Positions 12,737 through 18,772 of a stretch of DNA of 18,772 bases are shown here, in pieces. A model generated the notes under the pieces. That model saw nothing but the letters and a program-made list of their open reading frames with translations, ran no database searches and had not been told where the DNA came from. Position numbers and translations under genes: made by a program. Positions within the stretch are counted from its first letter, which is position 1. Each line of letters starts with the position of its first letter. The stretch spans positions 1 to 18,772 of the forward strand of contig JBEKZL010000149.1 of assembly GCA_049509915.1 (NCBI GenBank), given 5' to 3'. Source of the stretch: JBEKYD01 sp049509915 (GTDB lineage Bacteria > Acidobacteriota > Terriglobia > Bryobacterales > Bryobacteraceae).

Positions 12737-15394
12737 CTACCGCCGCCACTCCAGGCCCAACCGCGCGAAGCGGGCAGGCTGGAGCACCGCCGGCAGACGC
12801 TGATTGAACGTCAAACCCGTTACGTCGATTTCTTCGATCCTCGCGGCGGCATTGGCCACGTTGAGCACATCCACCGATACCCGCGCCGATCCCGTCATCA
12901 AGCCAAAACCGCGGCTCAGGCGCAGGTTCCAGTTCAGCACATGCTGGGAGCGGTTGCCGCCGGGGCTGCCGCGAGGGGTGGTGTCCACAACGATCGGCCC
13001 CTGCGGCAACCCGGTCACCAATAGCAGCCGCGCGAAGGGCAGGCCATCCAGGTAGTTCACCGTGTTGGCGCATTCGATGGAGCCCAGCCAGCGCGGCAGA
13101 CGCACGGCAAACTGCAACTTCCCCACATAGGCGCGGTCGAAGTAAGCGCGGCCAGCGGTATTGATCCCGAGGTTCGGATCGAGGAACAGCGACCCGATCA
13201 CGCCCGGGTCGTTCTCGATCGGCGCGTTGCCCGCGTTCGCCGGCCCATAGGACTTCACCGCCATGAAGGAAGCGTGCCAGCCGTACCATCGCCAGGTTTG
13301 TCCGGCTTCGGCCACGATCCCCTCGTCCAACTCGCGCAACCCGGCGGGGTTGGTGAGCAAATAGCGATCCTGGCCGAAGCTGGCGGGGTTCTGGGCATAC
13401 ACCGTCAGCTTTTGGTCGTCAAAGGTTCCGGCGACGCCGTCCGGGCCCGGATCGTCGATGACCACCGACGTGTAATCGGCCGCGCCGACGCCGGTGTCGA
13501 TCGCGGCCATACGCCGCTTTTCATCGCGCCGAAAATACTGCAGGCCGGCGGCGATCGCGCGAGGCAGTTCGGCCTGCAGGCCGGCATCGATTTCGTCGGC
13601 ATACGGCCGGCGCAGGGCGGAATCGAGGGACGAATACGGGCCGCCGAACACCGCTACCAGTTGCCCGGCGCCGCTGCCGTCCCAAAGGTACTGCCGCCCG
13701 CCCAGGCTGGCGGGGTTGGCGAAATCGAGGTCGCGGCCCGAGAGCGGCGCGTACAGGCGCGCGTAGCCGCCGCGTAGAGTGAGAGCCCGTAGCCACGGCG
13801 GCAACACGACAAAGCCAACGCGGGGCGAAAGGTTGGTCCAGGCAATTGGTCCGCCGGCGGTACGGTCCGCTACCGCCGCGCCATCGAGCGCCAGCCACGG
13901 CGCCACGGCGACCTGTTCGCGCGCCGAAATCGAGCCGCTTTGAATGGCCGCCCGGCTCGCTTGCGGCGTATTCCAGTCCACGATGTAGGCCAGCTGGCCG
14001 TTGGCCGTCAGCAACGTCCCGGCCGGCGTCAGAAAACGATTGCGCGATTCGGCGCGTGACCATTCGCCCGTCACTGCGAGCGACTGCCGCTGATAGCCGG
14101 CGCGCAGGCTCTCGCGGTTTCGCTCGCCGCGAGTGGCCAAGGGAGGCGCTCCGGTTGCAGTGCCAGTCACGAGGTCGATACGGCTCACGCCGTTCATCGC
14201 TCCGCTGGTCGTCAAGTGCGCCCCGGTCCAATCCAGACGCGCGTCGAAGATGCCGCCAGCCGCCTGCCGTGTCCACCCGCCCTGCAAAAAGTGCGCGCCG
14301 TCGTTTTCGGCCAGGCCCGGGAAGCCCGCCGTCTGCGGCGGCGCCGGACCCAGCGCACGCCCGTAGTAGGCTTCGATCCCAGCCGGCCAACCGTAATTCG
14401 AAAGGCTCGCGGTTGCTTCGCTCGCGCGGATTTCCAGCAAATCGCGAGAACTGGAGACAATCCGCGCACCGGCGTTGGCGAATAACTGGCGCGAGCCGAC
14501 GCCGCTGCCCGGCGCGGCTTGGGGAGCGCTTTCGGATGCCCACTGGCCGCTGGCGGCAATATCCAGCGCCACGCGCCGGCCCAGGTTGCCGCTGGCTTCA
14601 GCGTGGGTCCGCGTGTACCAACGGTCGAAGCCGGCCTGCTGGACGAGTCCGCGTTCGCCCGGCGGCGGCAAATTGTTCGAAGCCAGGAAACCGCCTGTGT
14701 TGGCGGTGGCAAGCGCGCCGTGCCATCGAGCGGCGAATCCGGCGGCGAACCCGGCCATCTGGGAGCCGAAAGCGCGCGCATCGCCGAGTTCCAAGCCGTC
14801 GCGCACCGTCAGCTCTTCCACCGAGGCCAGATCGACAGCGAACAGCGCCCGCCCCGGTTGATAAGGGTCGCCAATATCGCTTCCCTGATACGTGCGATTT
14901 ACGTCGGTCCAGGACAAACCGTTTTGCGACACCAGCGAATCGGGCCGGCTACCATTACCGGCCAAATCGAGCGGGGAGCTTACGCTCGAAGGATGCAGCA
15001 GGTCGAGCAGCGCATCCGCTCCATAGGTATCGGAGCGGTCCGGGTTTTGCGGCCGCGTAGCCTCGGTGCCGCACGGAAGCTGCGCGACCACGGACGCGTC
15101 GCCGGAAGCGCGCACGCAAACCGATCCGAGCGGCGGAACATAGACGCTGGTTCGGCCGATGCGATAGAGCCCGTAGGGGAGCACCACGCGGAACTCGGCC
15201 GCCGCGTTGGCGCGGGCCTTCACCTGAAACGCGGCCGGCGCGCCGGCAATCGAAACAGCGGCTCCGGGAAGCGGCCGCCCGTGGGAATCCACAATCGACC
15301 CGCGCAGTTCGCCCATGAGCGATTGCGCCGCAGCGCCCCCGGCTCCGGCCAACGCCAGCCACGAAGCGCTCATCGCCGCAGCCAGGCGCGCCAT
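12737..15394 (-). CDS. TonB-dependent-receptor-like outer-membrane protein with carboxypeptidase-regulatory domain
   Basis: From ATG at 15394 the protein has 885 residues. A signal peptide MARLAAAMSASWLALAGAGG ends in AAA before QSLMG. About 24-100 is a carboxypeptidase-regulatory-like beta-sandwich (GELRGSIVDSHGRPLPGAAVSIAGAP). A plug-like segment follows, and the remainder looks like alternating beta strands of a 22-strand barrel, including RVGFVVLPPWLRALTLRGGYARLYAPLSG. The architecture matches the Oar/SusC-like receptors common in Acidobacteria, though those are often above 1000 residues. It would take up oligosaccharides or other bulky ligands. I do not see a clear TonB box. In-frame codons reach back to 15481, but these lack signal-peptide character and would run into the divergent aldolase start. 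No strong ribosome site precedes the chosen ATG. Confidence 0.8.
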   Translation of the reverse strand: MARLAAAMSASWLALAGAGGAAAQSLMGELRGSIVDSHGRPLPGAAVSIAGAPAAFQVKARANAAAEFRVVLPYGLYRIGRTSVYVPPLGSVCVRASGDASVVAQLPCGTEATRPQNPDRSDTYGADALLDLLHPSSVSSPLDLAGNGSRPDSLVSQNGLSWTDVNRTYQGSDIGDPYQPGRALFAVDLASVEELTVRDGLELGDARAFGSQMAGFAAGFAARWHGALATANTGGFLASNNLPPPGERGLVQQAGFDRWYTRTHAEASGNLGRRVALDIAASGQWASESAPQAAPGSGVGSRQLFANAGARIVSSSRDLLEIRASEATASLSNYGWPAGIEAYYGRALGPAPPQTAGFPGLAENDGAHFLQGGWTRQAAGGIFDARLDWTGAHLTTSGAMNGVSRIDLVTGTATGAPPLATRGERNRESLRAGYQRQSLAVTGEWSRAESRNRFLTPAGTLLTANGQLAYIVDWNTPQASRAAIQSGSISAREQVAVAPWLALDGAAVADRTAGGPIAWTNLSPRVGFVVLPPWLRALTLRGGYARLYAPLSGRDLDFANPASLGGRQYLWDGSGAGQLVAVFGGPYSSLDSALRRPYADEIDAGLQAELPRAIAAGLQYFRRDEKRRMAAIDTGVGAADYTSVVIDDPGPDGVAGTFDDQKLTVYAQNPASFGQDRYLLTNPAGLRELDEGIVAEAGQTWRWYGWHASFMAVKSYGPANAGNAPIENDPGVIGSLFLDPNLGINTAGRAYFDRAYVGKLQFAVRLPRWLGSIECANTVNYLDGLPFARLLLVTGLPQGPIVVDTTPRGSPGGNRSQHVLNWNLRLSRGFGLMTGSARVSVDVLNVANAAARIEEIDVTGLTFNQRLPAVLQPARFARLGLEWRR

Positions 15395-15435
15395 GTCCGA
15401 TGTAGACGAAGACCGCCGGCGATCCGTTTCAGGCG

Positions 15436-15468
15436 GCCGGCCGGCAGACTGTTCGAAGGTGGGATAAT
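15436..15468 (+). promoter_or_regulatory. Extended -10 promoter with palindrome, upstream of the aldolase
   Basis: TGGGATAAT (15460-15468) is an extended -10 whose expected start point falls on or next to the aldolase ATG at 15475, so the message may be leaderless. A perfect palindrome GCCGGCCGGC (15436-15445) occupies the -35 area and could be an operator shared with the divergent receptor gene. A weak GGTGGG (15458-15463) could serve as ribosome site if transcription begins further upstream. Confidence 0.42.
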
Positions 15469-15474
15469 GGCCGC

Positions 15475-16485
15475 ATGGCACTCTCCAACGGAAAACTACG
15501 CCGCATGAAGGCGCTGGCGAACGAAGATGGGGTGATCGCGGCCGCCGCCATGGATCAGCGCGGCAGTCTGCAGAAATCTCTGGCAGCGGCCCGGCACGTG
15601 GCTACCCAGGAAATCACGCCGGAACAGATGAGCGAATTCAAGGTGGCCGTCAGTAAGGTCCTGACGCCGCACGCCAGTGCGATTCTGCTCGATCCGGAAT
15701 TCGGATTGGCAGCGGCGGCGGCGCGCAGCAGCAACGCCGGCCTGCTGCTGGCTTACGAGCTGAGCGGCTACGACAACACGCGCCCCGGCCGGCTGCCGGA
15801 CCTGCTGCCGCACGTTTCGGTGAAGCGCATCGTGGATTGGGGCGCGGACGCAGTCAAGATCCTGATTTACTACAACCCCTCGGAGGACGCGGCGGTGAAC
15901 GACATCAAGCACGCGTTCATCGAGCGGACCGGCGCGGAATGCGAAACCCACGAGATCCCCTTCTTCCTCGAATTTGTGGGCTACGATCCGGCCGGCGGCG
16001 ACGAAAAGGGGCCCGAGTTCGCGCGCGCCAAGCCGGATATAGTCAAGCGCAGCATGGTCGAGTTCTCGAAGCCCGAGTACCGCGTGGACGTGCTCAAGGT
16101 GGAAGTGCCGATCAACGCCGAGTACGTGGAAGGCTCCAGCGTTTTCAAGGGGCAGCAGGTGTACAGCCGGCAGGAAGCGCTGGTGCATTTCCGCGAGGCC
16201 GCGGCGGCGGCGGGCCGGCCCTTCATCTACCTGAGCGCGGGCGTGGCCAACGCGGTCTTCACCGAGGCGCTCGAAATGGCGACGGAAGCGGGCACCGATT
16301 TTTCGGGCGTGCTGTGTGGCCGCGCCACTTGGAAAGACGGCATTCCGGTTTACGCCCGCCAGGGGGTGAAGGCGCTCGAAGACTGGCTGGCAAAAGACGG
16401 CGTGAAGAACATTGAAGCAGTGAACCACGCTATCCGCGCAGCCAAACCCTGGTACGCCAAGTTGGGTACTTCCGTGCCGGCATAG
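15475..16485 (+). CDS. Class I aldolase of the LacD family (tagatose 1,6-bisphosphate aldolase-like)
   Basis: A 336-residue TIM-barrel enzyme. AAAMDQRGSL (24-32) is the LacD opening motif. The expected Schiff-base lysine is Lys208 in DVLKVEVPIN, with Lys128 in AVKILIYYNP and the acid region HEIPFFLEFVGYD. LacD splits tagatose 1,6-bisphosphate, and often fructose 1,6-bisphosphate, into dihydroxyacetone phosphate and glyceraldehyde 3-phosphate. Related enzymes such as YihT act on sulfofructose 1-phosphate, so the true substrate is open. No lac/tagatose kinase or isomerase genes accompany it, so it may be a general glycolytic aldolase or a specialised sugar enzyme. It is divergent from the outer-membrane receptor with 80 bases between the start codons. 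Confidence 0.92.
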   Translation: MALSNGKLRRMKALANEDGVIAAAAMDQRGSLQKSLAAARHVATQEITPEQMSEFKVAVSKVLTPHASAILLDPEFGLAAAAARSSNAGLLLAYELSGYDNTRPGRLPDLLPHVSVKRIVDWGADAVKILIYYNPSEDAAVNDIKHAFIERTGAECETHEIPFFLEFVGYDPAGGDEKGPEFARAKPDIVKRSMVEFSKPEYRVDVLKVEVPINAEYVEGSSVFKGQQVYSRQEALVHFREAAAAAGRPFIYLSAGVANAVFTEALEMATEAGTDFSGVLCGRATWKDGIPVYARQGVKALEDWLAKDGVKNIEAVNHAIRAAKPWYAKLGTSVPA

Positions 16486-16729
16486 GCGGGATGGCGCAGG
16501 CGCGCGAATTCTGCTCAACTTGCACGGCTGAGGAACTGTTGGGAAATAACTGTGCCGCTCCGGCCACACGTGGCGTGGCTGCAGCGCCAAGATTCGTCTC
16601 GGCGTTTCCTCGCCAGCTTGAGGCGCGTCAGGAAATCACCACGCCATTCCGACGTGGCGCACGCGCTTCGCGGGGCGGAGCGCCTGGCAATTACGCCCGC
16701 GCGCGCAGGTGGGTTTACGCCGCCGCTCC

Positions 16730-17638
16730 TTATTTCCCCCGCAGCAGCCCTCTCACCCGCAGCCAATCCGCCAGCCTCGCGGGCCAGGATGCCAGAACCT
16801 CATCGGTAGGCGCCAGGCCTACGCCGTGCGCGCCGCGCTCGTAGATATGCATTTCGGCGGGGACTCCAGCTTTGCGCAGGGCCAGGTAGAAGAGCACGCT
16901 GTTTTCGACCGGAACGACGGCGTCGGTAGTGGTGTGGAAAAGAAATGCCTGAGGCGTTTGGGCGGTCACCTGCAATTCGTTTGAGAGATCCCGCACCAGC
17001 TTCGGGTCGGGGTTGTCGCCCAGCAGGTACTGGCGCGAGCCGCGATGCAGATAGGGCTCTTCGAAGGAAATCACGGGATAGCAGAGCACCAGGAAATCCG
17101 GGCGGCTGCTGGCGCGGTCTATGGGGTCCGCCGCCGCCGGGTCGCCCGCATCGAAGTGGGTGCCGGCCGTGGCGGTCAGGTGGCCGCCGGCGGAAAAGCC
17201 CATCATACCGATGTGCGCGGCGTCGAGCCCCAGTTCGGCCGCGCGGGAACGCACCGTGCGAATGGCGCGCTGCGCATCGCCCAGCTCGATGGGGTGATGA
17301 TAACGCGGCCCCAGCCGGTACTTGAGCACGAATGCCGCAACCCCGATTGAATTCAGCCAGTGGGCAATCTGTTCGCCTTCCTTGTCCATGGAAAGATGCA
17401 CGTAGCCGCCGCCGGGCGCCACGATGACCGCCGTGCCGGTTGCTTCCGCGGCGGGCGGAAGATAAGCCGCGAGCGTGGGAATGTCCTCGTCCGCTGCGCC
17501 CAGCGCACCGGGCGCGCCTTTCGGCCAGAGCGGTTGCGGCTGGGGCCCGCTCGACGCGTTCTGGCCCGTCAGCGCCGTGGCCGTCAGGGCTATGAGCGCG
17601 GCGCAGGCGAAGAACAAGTGGAAACGTACCGGGTTCAT
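16730..17638 (-). CDS. Secreted alpha/beta-hydrolase, carbohydrate acetylesterase-like
   Basis: Counted from ATG at 17638 the protein has 302 residues. The first 25 form a signal peptide (MNPVRFHLFFACAALIALTA, likely cleaved near TALTG). The fold shows VIVAPGGGYVHLSMDKEG (oxyanion loop, GGG at 76-78), nucleophile Ser149 in GFSAGGHL, Asp239 in TTDAVVPVENS, and His271 in RGAHGVGL, giving a full catalytic triad. The family includes xylan and polysaccharide acetylesterases often annotated as endo-xylanase B-like. It probably de-acetylates plant polymers in the periplasm or outside. It starts five bases after the cas6-like stop, so the two are likely in one transcript. In-frame codons upstream to 17716 overlap that gene and lack signal-peptide features. 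Confidence 0.88.
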   Translation of the reverse strand: MNPVRFHLFFACAALIALTATALTGQNASSGPQPQPLWPKGAPGALGAADEDIPTLAAYLPPAAEATGTAVIVAPGGGYVHLSMDKEGEQIAHWLNSIGVAAFVLKYRLGPRYHHPIELGDAQRAIRTVRSRAAELGLDAAHIGMMGFSAGGHLTATAGTHFDAGDPAAADPIDRASSRPDFLVLCYPVISFEEPYLHRGSRQYLLGDNPDPKLVRDLSNELQVTAQTPQAFLFHTTTDAVVPVENSVLFYLALRKAGVPAEMHIYERGAHGVGLAPTDEVLASWPARLADWLRVRGLLRGK

Positions 17639-17643
17639 GACTA

Positions 17644-18528
17644 TTACCGTATCACCCGGACATCGCCTCTGCCCCACACGGTTTGTCGCCCGACACCGAC
17701 CCAGCGCGCAGCCCAAAGCCAGGGCATAAATTCGCCCAAATCGCCCTCATAATCCGCTTCGCCGGTGAAGCCTCCCAGCGGATGCACCTGCCCGGTGCGG
17801 CTGGAACGGCGCTGGGCGCGCTCCCAACCGAGCCGCGCGTGGACCAGGCGAATGGATCGCGCGCGTTCGCCGAGACCGCGAAAATCGACCTCCAGCGGCC
17901 CGGCGCCGTAAAACGCCCGGAGATTGCCGAGCCGGTCGCGCAAGCGCGCGAACAAGGTGCCGAAATCGGGTTCTTCGCCGGTGGAAGGCTGGCCTTTCAA
18001 CTCCGTCGGCGTGACGAAACGCAGCGAAACATGGCCGGCGGGCTCGCCCGTATAGGCAAGATTGAGCGAGATGGGTGGCACGGGCCCGGTCGGGTCGCCG
18101 GCGCTGCCCGGACTGAAATCGGTGCCGCCATTTTCGAGGTCCACGGCCTCGATCTTCAGCAGTTCCGACGCTACACGGCCTCGGCCCATGCCTCGCTCCG
18201 CGGCGCCGGCCAGTGCGCCCACGAGCGGCCAAACGGCCTCGCGCGCGAAGACATGGACGTCGAAATTCCAGCATTTCTCCGGATGGCATTCGAGCCCATC
18301 GAGGTGCGACGCGCGCAATACGAACGGGCGCGGCCAGTCCGCCAGTCCGCTTGGCGCCGGCCCACCCTGCGGCGCACCCGGACGGAACCACCGCGCGTAG
18401 TCCTGCTGGCGATCTTCGAGCCGATATCCCAGGGCCCCGCGCAGCAGATTGGCGGCCGGCATGGGAAAGCGCAGCGCCCCGCGCGCTCGAAGGTGCAGGC
18501 GCACCCGGTAGAACTCGAATGGAATCAT
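17644..18528 (-). CDS. Stand-alone Cas6-like RAMP protein
   Basis: A 294-residue protein from ATG at 18528, with GGAG (18538-18541) nine bases before it. TTG at 18543 is a weaker alternative. The N-terminal ferredoxin-like part has RVRLHLRARGALRFP and LLRGALGYRLE (28-38). A short Cys81-x4-Cys86 pair (ECHPEKC) and a GMGRGR motif follow. The C-terminal region GGFTGEADYEGDLGEF (252-267) and the glycine-rich WVGVGRQTVWGRGD (276-289) match the Cas6 C-terminal signature (Pfam CRISPR_Cas6). Cas6 normally cuts CRISPR transcripts within the repeat. Here no repeat array or other cas gene is visible, and the downstream partner is an esterase. It may act on an array elsewhere in the genome, or may have taken another RNA-related role. 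I could not assign the catalytic His with confidence. Confidence 0.8.
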   Translation of the reverse strand: MIPFEFYRVRLHLRARGALRFPMPAANLLRGALGYRLEDRQQDYARWFRPGAPQGGPAPSGLADWPRPFVLRASHLDGLECHPEKCWNFDVHVFAREAVWPLVGALAGAAERGMGRGRVASELLKIEAVDLENGGTDFSPGSAGDPTGPVPPISLNLAYTGEPAGHVSLRFVTPTELKGQPSTGEEPDFGTLFARLRDRLGNLRAFYGAGPLEVDFRGLGERARSIRLVHARLGWERAQRRSSRTGQVHPLGGFTGEADYEGDLGEFMPWLWAARWVGVGRQTVWGRGDVRVIR

Positions 18529-18562
18529 AGCCGTCGGCTCCAATTTATCCGTCCCGCTGATG

Positions 18563-18568
18563 TATAAT
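18563..18568 (+). promoter_or_regulatory. Predicted -10 box of the cold-shock gene
   Basis: A perfect TATAAT lies 35 bases after the divergent cas6-like start codon. No good -35 is seen 17 bases upstream. Transcription from here would start near 18575 and give a leader of about 120 bases, long leaders being typical of cold-shock genes. Confidence 0.5.
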
Positions 18569-18605
18569 GGTATGGCATTTGGCTCTTGTGTTCCGCTTGG
18601 TGACT

Positions 18606-18642
18606 AAGGGGGGTTGCGTGAGTCCATACCGCAATCCCCTTT
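18606..18642 (+). ncRNA. Strong hairpin in the cold-shock 5' leader
   Basis: AAGGGGGGTTGCG (18606-18618) pairs with CGCAATCCCCTTT (18630-18642): 13 pairs including two G-U, loop of 11 bases. The 3' side runs into a short T-run (18640-18644). It looks like an intrinsic terminator or attenuator placed before the gene, or a structure that changes with temperature. Confidence 0.6.
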
Positions 18643-18696
18643 TTCACGTAGGGGGAGGACGAGGGCGGAAGTTACGTCTTAGAAGGATAGAGGCAG

Positions 18697-18772
18697 ATGA
18701 AAGAAAAAGGTACAGTGAAGTGGTTTAACGCAGCCAAGGGCTACGGGTTCATTCAGCGCGAGAACGGAGAGG
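18697..18772 (+). CDS. Cold-shock domain protein, N-terminal part (runs off right edge)
   Basis: The first 25 residues read MKEKGTVKWFNAAKGYGFI and on to ENGE. GTVKWFN is the family opening and KGYGFI (14-19) is the RNP1 nucleic-acid-binding motif. Cold-shock proteins are about 65-70 residues of OB-fold that bind single-stranded RNA and DNA and melt RNA structure; the remaining two thirds lie beyond the window. AAGGA (18683-18687) is the ribosome site, nine bases before the ATG. Whether it is cold-induced or constitutive cannot be told from sequence. Confidence 0.95.
   Translation, partial: MKEKGTVKWFNAAKGYGFIQRENGE

Noticed and set aside
13846..15060. Plus-strand frame of 404 codons opposite the outer-membrane receptor
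   Set aside because: Arg/Pro/Ser-rich antisense frame without start signals. The receptor frame has a signal peptide and domain structure.
15496..16590. Minus-strand frame of 364 codons opposite the aldolase
   Set aside because: It mirrors the whole aldolase gene, which has clear catalytic motifs. The antisense product is His/Arg-rich without a domain.
16486..16729. Gap between the aldolase and the esterase examined for RNA genes or small proteins
   Set aside because: Only a small GCCAC/GTGGC hairpin was seen; no tRNA shape, T-run or coding signal is supported.
1..18772. CRISPR repeats expected near the Cas6-like gene
   Set aside because: No regularly spaced direct repeats were seen on reading the window, including the gaps around 17600-18700.

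Overview
The window is about 63% GC by eye. It most resembles a chromosome from the Acidobacteriota, probably the Bryobacterales/Solibacter group. The pointers are a PEP-CTERM protein, a carboxypeptidase-regulatory-domain outer-membrane protein, a secretin with a C-terminal cohesin domain, a secreted protein starting CSVSAVPSQVRAEG, and a palindromic repeat of a kind I associate with Solibacter-like genomes. This placement is inference from gene content and cannot be confirmed without a search.

Layout. Positions 1-4246 lie on the minus strand: a cohesin-bearing secretin, two overlapping GspG-like pseudopilins, and the start of an exported hypothetical protein that runs off the left edge. On the plus strand from 4335 come smpB, then a tight run of a PdxR-like (MocR) regulator, pdxS, pdxT and an ArsC/low-molecular-weight-phosphatase-like gene. 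pdxS/pdxT overlap by one base and pdxT/arsC-like by four. Next is an AT-rich gene-free stretch (about 8400-8640) with an 8-bp inverted repeat. It lies upstream of a two-gene unit: a LuxI/FeeM-like acyltransferase candidate and a vanillyl-alcohol-oxidase/4-cresol-dehydrogenase-type flavoprotein.

The flavoprotein gene ends at a nested palindromic element (11308-11496), and a PEP-CTERM gene converges on it from the minus strand. Further right are a TonB-receptor-like outer-membrane protein on the minus strand and, divergent from it, a LacD-family aldolase that may be leaderless. Then come a secreted esterase and, just upstream of it on the minus strand, a stand-alone Cas6-like RAMP protein with no visible CRISPR array. 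Divergent from Cas6 is a cold-shock protein gene cut by the right edge, with a strong hairpin in its long 5' leader.

Functional reading. The pdx block makes pyridoxal 5'-phosphate by the DXP-independent route and probably senses it through the MocR protein. The secretin and pseudopilins belong to a type II secretion/type IV pilus-like envelope machine whose ATPase and platform genes are not here. The receptor, esterase and aldolase fit uptake and breakdown of plant- or soil-derived carbohydrate, though no shared operon is seen. The best candidate for an undescribed system is the acyltransferase-flavooxidase pair, possibly a small acylated-metabolite pathway with its own AT-rich control region.
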